Part shown: positions 16,179 through 24,645 of the stretch, one piece after another
Layout: each line of letters starts with the position of its first letter
Numbering within the stretch: position 1 is the stretch's first letter
NCBI GenBank assembly: GCA_963731205.1
Contig: CAVSUJ010000002.1
Span: 1,488,001 to 1,552,000 of the forward strand
Length of the DNA stretch: 64,000 nucleotides
Source: DATAZK01 sp963731205
Lineage (GTDB): Bacteria > Actinomycetota > Actinomycetes > Frankiales > Frankiaceae
Reading direction: 5' to 3'
Notes under the pieces: generated by a model
Databases searched by the model: none
Told to the model about the DNA's origin: nothing
Seen by the model: only the letters and a program-made list of their open reading frames with translations
Program-made: the position numbers and the translations under genes

Positions 16179-17873
16179 ATGGCCCGCGGTGTGGTGTGGA
16201 CTGGTCCTGGCAAGCGGTGGGCCGTGGCTTTCGTAAGTGCGGGTCTGCTGGTCGGGCCAGCAGCGGGGGTGGCCTCGGCCGGGCAGTTGGCACCTCCGAA
16301 GAAGCTTGACGGCCGGGTGTTGGCGCTGCAGGACCAGTGGGGCGATGCGACGTCGAATCATCTGGCGGTCGATGACCACGGGGTGTATCAGGCCAATCAG
16401 GATCCTGGGTCGTTGGCAACGGTCGACAATGCGACCGGGGCGAAGGGTTTGTGGGGCCAGCACGACCCGTCGGGCAAGGCGGTCACCGGGCAGGGGGTCA
16501 CCGTGGCGGTGCTGGACTCGGGCGTGGCGCCGGTGGCGGGGCTCAACGCCGCAGGCAAGGTGATTCAGGGCCCGGATCTGTCGCTGGAAGCCAACAGCGA
16601 TGCCGACCGGGGTCAGGACACCTATGGGCATGGCACGTTCTTGGCGGGCATCATCGCCGCCCGCGACACCACCGGCACCGACCCGACCGGCAACCTGACC
16701 GGCATCAAACCGACCGACCAGGACGGAATCGCCCCTGGCGCCAGGATCTTGGCGGTCAAGGCCGCGACGGCCGATGGCAGCACCGACGTCTCCGAGATCA
16801 TCGCAGGGCTGGACTGGATCGTCGCGCACCGCAACGACAACGGCATGAACGTGCGGGTGATCAACCTGTCGTTCGGGACCGACTCGACGCAGTCCTACCA
16901 GCTCGACCCGCTTGCCGAAGCCGCCGAAAACGCCTGGCGTCACGGCATTGTCGTGGTCGCCTCGGCTGGCAATGAAGGCAACAACACCACCCAGCTGACT
17001 GACCCGGCGATGGACCCCTACGTGGTTGCGGTCGGCGCTACTGACCCCAATTTCGCTGTCAGCGGCTGGCAGTCGCCGCTGGTCGCCACCTTCAGCAACG
17101 GCGGCAGCACGACTCGTCACGTCGACGTCGTAGCCCCCGGCAAGTCGATCGTGAGCCTGCGCGACCCCGGCTCCTACATCGACACCAACCATCCCGAAGG
17201 CATGGTCCTGGGCGATAGCAGCCAGCGGCTATTTCGGGGCAGTGGAACCTCCCAGGCCGCAGCGGTCGTCTCCGGTGGCCTGGCACTGCTCGCCCAGGCG
17301 TTCCCGACCGCTACCCCGGACATGCTCAAAGCCGCGCTGAAGGCCACCGCCGACCCGGTCTACGGCGCCCCCACAACGCTGCAGGGCGCCGGACAAATCG
17401 ATCTGCACGCCGCCTACGACTTCCTGCACAACCTGCTCCAGCCGCATCCCAACGCTCAGCAGCTTGCCGCCGTTGCCGCGATGCATCAGACCTGGACCCC
17501 ATCGACCGGCCTGGGCTCGCTCGATGCCGCTCGCGGCGGCAACTATCTCGTCGACCCTTCCACCGGCAACCCCCTGACTGGTGAGGTCGACGTGCAGGGC
17601 GACCCGTGGAACCCGCAGGCGTGGACCCAAGCCGAAGCAGCCGGAACCGCCTGGCAAGGCGGCAACTGGAATGGCGAGCAATACACCGGCGCAGCCTGGG
17701 CGAGTTCCACAGCGTGGACGTCGGCTCGCTGGTCCGGAGCTCGCTGGTCAGGAGCCCGCTGGAGCGATGCGGATTGGGATTCCGCCCGCTGGTCCGGTGC
17801 CCGCTGGTCATCGGCTCGTTGGTCAAGTGCCCGCTGGTCCTCGGCTCGCTGGTCCTCCAATGCCTGGGACTAA
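16179..17873 (+). CDS. secreted S8 subtilisin-like protease with Trp-pentad tail
   Basis: 564 residues. Signal peptide (AVAFVSAGLLVGPAAGVASA) ends near residue 34. The S8 catalytic triad is complete: D113 (VAVLDSGV), H151 (YGHGTFLAG) and S358 (GSGTSQAAAV), with the oxyanion Asn N265 (SAGNEG). After the protease domain (to about 425) comes a 90-residue linker. The tail (511-564) has Trp at every fifth residue, mostly [S/T][S/G]ARW, 11 Trp in total. The tail may anchor or fold the secreted enzyme; its function is unknown. The gene overlaps the downstream GGDEF-EAL start by 14 bases, so the two are probably translationally coupled. Ribosome site aaggag is close to the ATG. Confidence 0.92.
   Translation: MARGVVWTGPGKRWAVAFVSAGLLVGPAAGVASAGQLAPPKKLDGRVLALQDQWGDATSNHLAVDDHGVYQANQDPGSLATVDNATGAKGLWGQHDPSGKAVTGQGVTVAVLDSGVAPVAGLNAAGKVIQGPDLSLEANSDADRGQDTYGHGTFLAGIIAARDTTGTDPTGNLTGIKPTDQDGIAPGARILAVKAATADGSTDVSEIIAGLDWIVAHRNDNGMNVRVINLSFGTDSTQSYQLDPLAEAAENAWRHGIVVVASAGNEGNNTTQLTDPAMDPYVVAVGATDPNFAVSGWQSPLVATFSNGGSTTRHVDVVAPGKSIVSLRDPGSYIDTNHPEGMVLGDSSQRLFRGSGTSQAAAVVSGGLALLAQAFPTATPDMLKAALKATADPVYGAPTTLQGAGQIDLHAAYDFLHNLLQPHPNAQQLAAVAAMHQTWTPSTGLGSLDAARGGNYLVDPSTGNPLTGEVDVQGDPWNPQAWTQAEAAGTAWQGGNWNGEQYTGAAWASSTAWTSARWSGARWSGARWSDADWDSARWSGARWSSARWSSARWSSARWSSNAWD
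17709..17870 (+). repeat. 15-bp coding repeat (Trp pentads)
   Basis: About ten imperfect tandem copies of a 15-base unit with the core gctcgctggtc(a/c), encoding [S/T][S/G]ARW. The start codon of the next gene lies inside the last unit, in another frame. Confidence 0.85.
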
Positions 17874-20394
17874 CGGCTGGCAACAGTCGGCAACTGTCAA
17901 AACCGGGTTGCTCGCGGCTGGCCTGGCACTATTGGGTGCCGGGCTCGCCGCAGTTGTGCCTTCATCGGCTCCAATCCGAACGCCGCTACCGGTCAGCGGG
18001 CTAGCCGCAATACTGGTCGCCGCAGCGTTGTACTGCGTCGCCGAGCTGAACCTGATCCACACGGAGTTTCGCCGGCAAGCGTACTCGTTCACGCTGGCAG
18101 GGATTCCGCTGGTGGCGTCCCTGCTTCTGCTGCCGGGCCGCGACGCGGTTGCCGCGCGCCTGGCCGGTGCCGCAGTTGCGTTCGCGATCCAGCGTCCGAG
18201 CCTCCTCAAAAGCGCCTACAACCTCAGCGCCTACGCCTTCGAAGTCGCCCTAGACGTGTTGGCGCTTCACCTGCTGCTCGGGAGCACGCCGGCCGTCACC
18301 GTGGCTACCGGATTGATCGTGCTAGGGGTAGTAGCCGCCTCGGATTGTCTGATGACGGTCCTGGTGCTGTTAGTAATCTCCTTCCATCAGGGGAGTCTTA
18401 GCCGCGGGGAAGCGCAGCAGGTTCTGCTGCCGGCACTGGTGTTTGCGGTCGGATGTGGGGCGATGGGGCTGGGAACAGTCCTCCTGCTACGCGACGGCCT
18501 GCTGGGATTCACCATCCTGGTGGCGATCGGTGGCTTCCTGATCGCTGGCTACCGTGGCTACCGGATGCTGCACCGCCGGCACGAAGCGCTCACCCTGGTC
18601 CACGAGTTCGTCAGCGACAACGCCGCTGTCACCGGGTTCCACGAACTCGCCTCACGGCTGGTCGGCCGCGCCCGCGAGCTCATGCGAGCCAGCAACGCCG
18701 AACTCATCTTGCTTGACGAAAGCCACGTCTTCGCGCTCACCGTGGACGAGCACAACGAGGTGTCACCCAGTTCACGCACAGAGGTCGACTGGCTGCTGGC
18801 TCGCGTTCAGCAGACCGGTGAACCCGCCGTCATGCCACGCAGCACCCGCGATGCGGCGACCCGCAGCTGGCTTCAACAAAGGTCAGCCAACGACGGACTG
18901 ATCGTGCCGATCCCGTCCACCGCAGGCGCCAAACCCGCCGGGCTGCTCGTGATGACCGACCGGCTCGGCGAAACCGCAACCTTCACCGAAGAAGACCTGC
19001 GCCTGCTGCAAACCATCGCCGCGCACCTATCCGTGGCGCTACGCAACACCAAGCTCATCGAACGGCTCCGCTACGACGCCCACCACGACACCCTCACCGG
19101 CCTGGCCAACCGAGCCTATTTCAACGACCAGCTGACCGCGGCACTCCACCAGCACGACGGTCCCGGTAGCGCCGTCCTCCTACTCGACCTTGACCGGTTC
19201 AAGGACGTCAACGACACCCTCGGCCACCACGTAGGCGATCAACTGCTGGTCGTCTTAGGGCACCGTCTCACTCATCATCTGCCGACCGGCACGCTCATCG
19301 CCCGCCTCGGCGGCGACGAATTCGCCGTACTCCTGCGGGGACTTGCCCATCCCGCCCCTGATGCGCTGGCGACGGCCCGCGGCATCGCCGCCGCGCTTAC
19401 CCAGCCCGTCACCCTCGCCGAAGCCAGCCTGACCTGTCACGTCAGCATCGGCGTCGGCCTCAGTAACCAAGCATTGCCCGCCGCCGACCTTCTTCGCCAC
19501 GCCGACACCGCCATGTACGCCGCCAAGAACACCGCCGCCGGGGCCGTTGTCTACACCAGCGAACTTGACCAAGGCCGAGCCGAACGCCTCGCACTACTCG
19601 CCGACCTGCACCTCGCTCTAGAACGTCACGAGCTCACCCTGCGCTACCAGCCCAAACTCGACCTGGCCACCGGCCAGATCAGCGGAGCAGAAGCCCTTGT
19701 CCGATGGCAACACCCACAACTCGGCACCCTCGGCCCCGACAAGTTCATCCCACTCGCCGAATCCACCGGCCTCATCGACGCTCTCACCGACCAAGTGATC
19801 CGCCAAGCGCTCACCGATTGCTACACCTGGCAGCAACTCGGTCTTGACCTCACCGTTGCCATCAACATTTCCGGCCGCAGCATCAGCGACCCCAGACTCC
19901 CCGAACGCATCCAGGCCGCGCTCACTGAAGCCCGCGTCCCCGCCGACCGCGTAATCCTGGAAATAACAGAAGGCAGCGCCCTCGCCGAAGCTGCCGTCAC
20001 CATCCCCATCCTCGCCCAACTCGCCGACCTTGGCGTCGTGCTCTCCCTCGACGACTTCGGCACCGGCTACTCCAGCCTCGCCTACCTGCACCGACTGCCC
20101 GTGCGTGAAGTCAAAATCGACAAGTCATTCGTCCAGGGCCTGCTTGAACCGGAATCCGAGGCTGCCAGCGAAGCGCTTATCGCCAGCACCATAAGCATCG
20201 CTACGACCCTCAAACTACGCACCGTCGCCGAAGGCATCGAAGACACCGCCACCCTGCAACGGTTACAAACCATGGGTTGCGACATCGCCCAGGGCTACCT
20301 CATCGGCAAACCCGGAAGCACCCACGAACTCCTCAGCCGTGCCCGACCGCGCATCCCCGCCCAAGACCGGCGAATCATTCAACTCGCCGACTAA
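17860..20394 (+). CDS. membrane GGDEF-EAL cyclic-di-GMP protein
   Basis: 844 residues from the ATG at 17860 (the frame is open further upstream inside the protease gene). Seven or so membrane helices fill residues 10-230. A GAF-like domain follows (about 240-400). GGDEF (about 405-565) has DALTGL-type HHDTLTGLANRAYF, LLDLDRFKDVNDTLGHH and LGGDEFAVLL. EAL (about 580-825) has AEALVRWQHP, INISGRSI, EITEGSAL, DDFGTGYSSL and VAEGIE. Both catalytic motifs look intact. No RxxD I-site precedes GGDEF (PTGT is there instead). It could make or break cyclic di-GMP, and the net direction cannot be told. Overlap with the protease suggests shared expression. Confidence 0.9.
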   Translation: MPGTNGWQQSATVKTGLLAAGLALLGAGLAAVVPSSAPIRTPLPVSGLAAILVAAALYCVAELNLIHTEFRRQAYSFTLAGIPLVASLLLLPGRDAVAARLAGAAVAFAIQRPSLLKSAYNLSAYAFEVALDVLALHLLLGSTPAVTVATGLIVLGVVAASDCLMTVLVLLVISFHQGSLSRGEAQQVLLPALVFAVGCGAMGLGTVLLLRDGLLGFTILVAIGGFLIAGYRGYRMLHRRHEALTLVHEFVSDNAAVTGFHELASRLVGRARELMRASNAELILLDESHVFALTVDEHNEVSPSSRTEVDWLLARVQQTGEPAVMPRSTRDAATRSWLQQRSANDGLIVPIPSTAGAKPAGLLVMTDRLGETATFTEEDLRLLQTIAAHLSVALRNTKLIERLRYDAHHDTLTGLANRAYFNDQLTAALHQHDGPGSAVLLLDLDRFKDVNDTLGHHVGDQLLVVLGHRLTHHLPTGTLIARLGGDEFAVLLRGLAHPAPDALATARGIAAALTQPVTLAEASLTCHVSIGVGLSNQALPAADLLRHADTAMYAAKNTAAGAVVYTSELDQGRAERLALLADLHLALERHELTLRYQPKLDLATGQISGAEALVRWQHPQLGTLGPDKFIPLAESTGLIDALTDQVIRQALTDCYTWQQLGLDLTVAINISGRSISDPRLPERIQAALTEARVPADRVILEITEGSALAEAAVTIPILAQLADLGVVLSLDDFGTGYSSLAYLHRLPVREVKIDKSFVQGLLEPESEAASEALIASTISIATTLKLRTVAEGIEDTATLQRLQTMGCDIAQGYLIGKPGSTHELLSRARPRIPAQDRRIIQLAD

Positions 20395-20525
20395 GACACT
20401 CGGAAGCCCCTGCACCTTGCTGCTCGACGTTCACCTCTTTCGTGTGGGCGTCTGCCCGAACTTTGAGCGCCGAAGCGTCGTCGGGTGGTGGTCAGCGTCG
20501 CCTGGCGGTCCCCCTACGCGCTTGC

Positions 20526-20702
20526 TCAGCTTGCTTGCCGCGCCTGACGTTTGAGCTCGCGTTCGGCACGGTCCAGTCCATGCTCTAAGGCGAGGCGAGC
20601 AACGGCACTGACCGTGAGTCGGTAGCGGGTAGCGATGGCTTCGATCCGACGAACACTTGCCGGTTCAAGACGCAGCCCGACGATCTCCCACCGATTCGGC
20701 AT
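20526..20702 (-). CDS. 58-residue ribbon-helix-helix-like protein
   Basis: The minus-strand frame runs from ATG at 20702 to TGA at 20526: MPNRWEIVGLRLEPASVRRI, then helices IEAIATRYRLTVSAVARLAL and LDRAERELKRQARQAS. The short strand (IVGLRL) followed by two helices is the pattern of CopG/MetJ-type DNA binders. The ribosome site is weak. It is convergent with the GGDEF-EAL gene. Confidence 0.5.
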   Translation of the reverse strand: MPNRWEIVGLRLEPASVRRIEAIATRYRLTVSAVARLALEHGLDRAERELKRQARQAS

Positions 20703-21610
20703 TCATCCATGATAGTCCGGCGTGTTGGCTTGACATGCGAGTGAGACGAGGGGCGGCCTTCCGTCGCGGGACCTTGGGACGACTGACCGGGCACTAGCCG
20801 GGAACAGCCCCGTTCTAGCTAGGCTTAGCCGCCGAACCCGTACCTGCAGTATCGGGGCACGCCGCCGAGCCAGTATGCAGGCCGAGGGTGGTGCAAGACG
20901 CCGATGGGGATTTGGTCGATCGGGTGATTGCGCCCCGTACGCAGGGAGGGTCGTTTGAGCGGTCGGAGCTCAGCTTGCCGCTGAGGGCTTCGGGCCGTCG
21001 AACCCGGTCGTGTGGCCAGCGCAAATGCTGCGGCGGTGAGTGCAACAGCGTGATCCGTGATCTGCTGCAACCGGCGTCTGACATGAAGTTGCAGGCAAGC
21101 GCTGCCTCGGCGCTAGGGCGACAACCTGCGCCGGCGAGGGCGCAATCGGTCAAGCGAGACGGTCCTGACTCCCCGCTTGCTTGAGCACCGGAGCCGCTGC
21201 GTCTGGTGGGCCTACCGCCACAAGATCGATGACGACGGTGCCTTTGGGCATTGACAAGTGCCTCTGGGCGCTTGAAGAGCGGGATCGGACAAGGTGGGCG
21301 CGTCCTCCCACGAGGACTCCATAAGAAGCCCACGGACGGGCCGCGGGTGGAGAAAAACGGTGCCGGGCTACTAACGGTTAGCCCCCCGAGCCTCAACGAT
21401 TTGGCGCCTAGGACGGTCCGACTGTCGTAACTTCTCTGTATGCCGGCAGCGCCCAGTTCATACCTCGCGCGCCTCGAACCAACGGGAGATTTCACCCTTT
21501 GGGATGTGCCCGACGCATGGGCCGAGCGCCAAAATACGAACGGGCGTTCACCCAGCCCACTCGGTTGAGCCAACAGCCATTACTCCCCGATCCGCGGATT
21601 GAGGATTGCG
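20703..21610. other. 900-bp stretch without a recognised gene
   Basis: A 252-codon minus-strand frame (20815-21573) has a composition and lack of motifs typical of chance frames in GC-rich DNA. No RNA gene or repeat is evident. It contains the upstream region of the small gene at 21611. Confidence 0.4.
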
Positions 21611-21787
21611 ATGGAACATCGACAAGACCTAGAACAGATCCTCCTGGACGGCCTCCCGGAGGACGAGCGCCGTCAGACGCTGGAGAGCATGGAACGAGCG
21701 AGACAAGCAAAGCTGGAACGGCTGCGACAGGGACGATCGCCAGAGATGGACTCCGTCAACGAATATCAGGACGACTTCGCCGGTTGA
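21611..21787 (+). CDS. 58-residue helical protein, member of a convergent pair
   Basis: Sequence is MEHRQDLEQILLDGLPEDER, then RQTLESMERARQAKLERLRQ: two predicted charged helices. Ribosome site gagg lies six bases before the ATG. The convergent gene at 21766-21933 encodes a clear relative (shared LP-x-DER-x-QT-x4-R-x5-E/K-x2-R-x-R). The 3' ends overlap by about 22 bases. I know no family for it. The start could also be a TTG at 21599. Confidence 0.6.
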   Translation: MEHRQDLEQILLDGLPEDERRQTLESMERARQAKLERLRQGRSPEMDSVNEYQDDFAG

Positions 21788-21933
21788 TCCCCACCTAGCA
21801 GGCGGTTCTGGAGCACTTCTGCCCGCATCCGCCGAAACTCGGCAGCGTTCGCGCGCCGCAAACTAGCCACCGTCTGCGCTCGCTCGTCAGGAGGCAGCGT
21901 CGCCAGTAAGTAATCAGCCAACTCGAAATTCAT
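21766..21933 (-). CDS. 55-residue helical protein, relative of the 21611 gene
   Basis: Sequence is MNFELADYLLATLPPDERAQ, then TVASLRRANAAEFRRMRAEV: the same two-helix pattern as the opposing gene. Ribosome site ggtgga precedes the chosen ATG at 21933. An upstream in-frame ATG at 21984 is possible but lacks a good site. No transmembrane segment or known motif. The relation to its neighbour suggests an inverted duplication. Confidence 0.6.
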   Translation of the reverse strand: MNFELADYLLATLPPDERAQTVASLRRANAAEFRRMRAEVLQNRLLGGDQPAKSS

Positions 21934-22277
21934 GTCCACCAACCGGTTGGATCCGCAGATGCGGCCCGGTGGTCCAGAGGCCAATGCGGACGCTAGGCCT
22001 CCTGAGCGCGGGGGTCAAGGGTCCGACCAGGTCCATGCCGGCGCCCCACGGGCGCTTGCCTGGGAGGGGCTCCCTCTCCCGTCTGCCGCGGGACGGTTAG
22101 TAGCACCTAGGCTGGCAGCGTCGAGGAAGGCTGATGTCTTGACCAGTCCCTCGACGCTGCTCCGAGCAAGATCCCCGGACCGACAGCGGACAAACTCGCC
22201 GCCGTATAGGTCGCTCCTGCCGACCGGGAACACACGAAGACCTCGCTATTGCAGGCGCATGAGCGCACGCTGCGCAT
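21934..22277. other. intergenic, nothing recognised
   Basis: About 340 bp between the divergent starts of the small helical gene and the acidic small gene. It contains no recognisable coding motif. Promoters for both genes are expected here, but none is clear. Confidence 0.35.
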
Positions 22278-22460
22278 GTGAGCGGTGACGATGTCGACGC
22301 TGCAGGCGACGAGGTGATGGCCGCCCGTGAGGACGCCGACGCCCGCAATCAGGTTGAGGTGGCTGCAGGACGACCGAAGCGGGAGGCCACACCCAGGCAG
22401 GAGCGCGCACTCTTGGCGCTATTGAGGGCAAGCAGGTGGAGACGCAAGTTAAACGAGTAG
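22278..22460 (+). CDS. 60-residue acidic-to-basic small protein
   Basis: GTG start, product rich in Asp/Glu/Ala in the first half (DDVDAAGDEVMAAREDADAR) and basic at the end (LLALLRASRWRRKLNE). No family is recognised. Support comes from a strong terminator hairpin three bases after the stop. The inner ATG at 22317 with gaggtg upstream is an alternative start. Confidence 0.4.
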   Translation: MSGDDVDAAGDEVMAAREDADARNQVEVAAGRPKREATPRQERALLALLRASRWRRKLNE

Positions 22461-22462
22461 GC

Positions 22463-22501
22463 AGAGCCCCCGCCAGGCGTGAGGTGGAAGACGGGGGCTC
22501 T
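22463..22501 (+). terminator. strong hairpin terminator
   Basis: Perfect 10-bp stem agagcccccg (22463-22472) / cgggggctct (22492-22501) with a 19-base loop, immediately downstream of the stop codon at 22460. No T run follows. Confidence 0.7.
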
Positions 22502-22744
22502 TACGGCCGATCTCCTACCCTCGTGGCGAGGGCCACCTGCTGAGACCGTCCACGACGCCCGGTGTGAATCACGGGCTTTCGACGCGGTGCGAAGGTCCTC
22601 CAGTGACAACTCCACGGTCATAGTGACAACTCTCCAAGCCTGTGACCTGCAGAAAAAGAGAAGTTTGTATCTAGTCTTGGGTATGGAGTCGGCGGAAGGG
22701 CAATAGCCGACCAGTCAAAACAGCATGGGCTGCCCCCCTGACGT

Positions 22745-23915
22745 GTGTGGGGTTCCATTAGTCGGCCGCACAGTTCAGGGGTCACGCGGCGTGGTGGTAT
22801 TCGTTGATGAGTCCGCCGAGGATGGGGTGGCGGAAGACCGCCGCAGCGTCCGGCTCCGTTGGAACTGGCTGTGGTAGCGGCGGGTGGAGCTGCTGTCCGC
22901 GGTGCGGCCGGTGGTTGTTGTAGTGCGCGACGTACTCTGTGAGTATCGCGGTGAGATGACGCAGACCGAAGATCAACATGCGGTCAGTTAGTTCGGATCT
23001 GACGGTGCGTACAAATCGTTCCGCGTAGTCGTTTGCTTGCGGGCACCGCGGTGGGATCTTCACGACCCCGATTCCCGTGTCGGCCAAGACGGCATCGAAC
23101 GAAGTAGTGAATTGGCCGGCTCGGTCACGCACCAGCCAGCGGAACGACACGGCGCGTTCGCCGAGGTCGGCGAGCAGGTTGCGGGCCTGCTGCGTTGTCC
23201 ATGGTCCGTCGGGATTGCTGGTGGCGCCAAAGATATAGACATAGCGCGTGTTGACCTCGATGACGAAGAACACGGAGATCCGGCGCAAGGTGAGAGCGCA
23301 GTCGACGTGAAGGAAGTCGCAGGCCAGCATCGTCGACGCCTGAGCCTGCAAGAACTGCCGCCAACCAAGGTCGGTGCTCCGAACCGGCGCTGGTGGGATG
23401 CGCAGCCGTTTGAGTATCCGCCGGATCGTCGAGGCACCGACCCGGTGGCCGAGTTTGAGCAGCTCGCCTTGAATGCGCTTGTAGCCCCAGTCGGGGTTTC
23501 GCCGCGCCATCCGTTAAATCAGGTCGAGGAGCGCGGCGTCGATCGAAGGTCGACCTTGCCGACGCGGATACGTCCAATGCTTGGAAATCAACCGACGGTG
23601 CCAGCGCAGCACGGTGCCGGGTGTGACGAGGCGATGGTGGCGAATGACCGGGGTAAGCAGCCGACTGAGCGCAGCGAAGATTGCTCGGTCGGTCCAGTTC
23701 AACATGGGCTTGGGGTTCGCCCGTCGCAATACCGCGACCTCGTGGCGAAGGACGAGTAGTTCGGCGTCCTTGGAGGCTGACGAGCGGGCCAACAGCACCA
23801 TCCATGCCAGCAGCCGTGTGAAGATCAGATAAAGAAGTCGCGTCGACACACCCCAGGATCACCCAGGCCTCAAACTGCACGTCAGGGCATCCGGCTCACT
23901 TCTGGAACCCCACAC
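22745..23915. mobile_element. integrase-core IS, copy 1 (1.17 kb)
   Basis: The inverted ends gtgtggggttcca (22745-22757) and tggaaccccacac (23903-23915) are perfect complements and enclose one minus-strand transposase gene. A second copy with the same ends and the same orientation lies at 45762-46922. The transposase is of the IS481/IS3-like integrase-core type; I do not assign a named IS. Confidence 0.8.
22782..23849 (-). pseudogene. integrase-core transposase with internal TAA
   Basis: The first part (MSTRLLYLIFTRLLAWMVLL, then LVLRHEVAVLRR and the helix-turn-helix region TPGTVLRWHRRL) ends at an in-frame TAA at 23514-23516. The same frame resumes at once with RMARRNPDWGYKRIQGELLK and runs through the rve core (ACDFLHVD, LVRDRAGQFT, NDYAERFVRTVRSE; D, D and E present) to YHHAA. 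Apart from this ochre codon the gene is complete (about 355 codons), so it is probably inactivated by a nonsense change. Confidence 0.85.
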
Positions 23916-24147
23916 GCGGCAGCGCGAGTAGGTCGATGCGGTCCGGTCGCGACGGGGGCACTTCGTCACGGCCTAGCCGATGTGTGTTGAGTCAGCCGGG
24001 CCCGCAGTTCGGCGAGCTGTCCCGGCGTTGGGAGTAGAGCGCGGGCGACAAGCGCAGCGCTTCCTTCGCCCGGGGGTCATGGACGTCCCTTGCGGGGGAG
24101 GTAACCAAAGGTTGCCTTTACGTGCCTGCTTGGGCAAAGTTGTGAAC

Positions 24148-24471
24148 ATGGCATCCCGAATGACTGTCCTGCTCGAAGACGATCTGACAGGAGGGGCTGC
24201 GGACGAGACGGTGAGCTTCGCTCTTGACGGCAAAGCATTCGAAATTGACCTCACTGCCAAGAATGCGGACAAACTGAGAAAGGCGCTCGCCCCGTATGTG
24301 AGTGCCGGCCGGCGTGCCGGAAAGCTCACCAGCGCAGGACGGATTTCGAGTCGGGACAACGACTTCGGTGAGGCTTCTGCGATGCGCACCTGGGCCCTGC
24401 AAAACGGCTACGAGGTGAGCGCTAGAGGGCGAATCCCCGCCTATATTCGCGAGGCATATCAGTCCGCCTAG
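24148..24471 (+). CDS. lsr2: Lsr2 nucleoid-associated protein
   Basis: 107 residues: MASRMTVLLEDDLTGGAADE, then TVSFALDGKAFEIDLTAKNA in the N-terminal dimerisation half, and the C-terminal DNA-binding helix pair (RTWALQNGYEVSARGRIP, YIREAYQSA). The RGRIP variant of the AT-hook-like RGR loop is intact. Lsr2 is the actinobacterial H-NS analogue that bridges DNA and silences AT-rich, horizontally acquired genes. Here it is flanked by IS elements on both sides, so this may be an accessory copy. The start is the ATG after gtgaac; the open frame extends upstream but the homology begins here. Confidence 0.93.
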   Translation: MASRMTVLLEDDLTGGAADETVSFALDGKAFEIDLTAKNADKLRKALAPYVSAGRRAGKLTSAGRISSRDNDFGEASAMRTWALQNGYEVSARGRIPAYIREAYQSA

Positions 24472-24512
24472 TTTTGGCACTCTCCATTGACTTTGGGCGC
24501 TTACTAAGAAGG

Positions 24513-24645
24513 GGTGTCAGCGCTCTTCGAAAACCAGGCCACTAGCGCTCTTTGAAAGTAGGCCACCCAGCCACGATCGGATGGGTGATCACAGTGCAGG
24601 ACTGGGCGCAGATCAGGTATCTCCACGGCAGTGAGCAGCTTTCGG
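24513..24645 (+). mobile_element. IS21-family left-end relic with istA start
   Basis: Two direct repeats (cagcgctcttcgaaaaccag at about 24518 and gcgctctttgaaagtaggcc at about 24546) resemble the multiple terminal repeats of IS21 elements. The frame starting gtgatcacagtgcag reads VITVQDWAQIRYLHGSEQLS, matching the IstA N-terminus. It stops where the IS6 end begins, so IS6 or a deletion removed the rest. Confidence 0.6.

Noticed and set aside
21440..21568. 42-codon frame MPAAPSSYLARLEPTGDFTL... on the plus strand
   Set aside because: Protein-like text but no ribosome site and no family; too short to support.
20815..21573. 252-codon minus-strand frame in the gene-poor stretch after the GGDEF-EAL gene
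   Set aside because: Ser/Arg/Pro-rich with no motif, no ribosome site and no conserved neighbours; I treat it as chance.
23514..23516. TAA in the integrase-core transposase as a possible recoding site
   Set aside because: No recoding system uses TAA in this context, and the second copy is itself decayed; a nonsense mutation is simpler.
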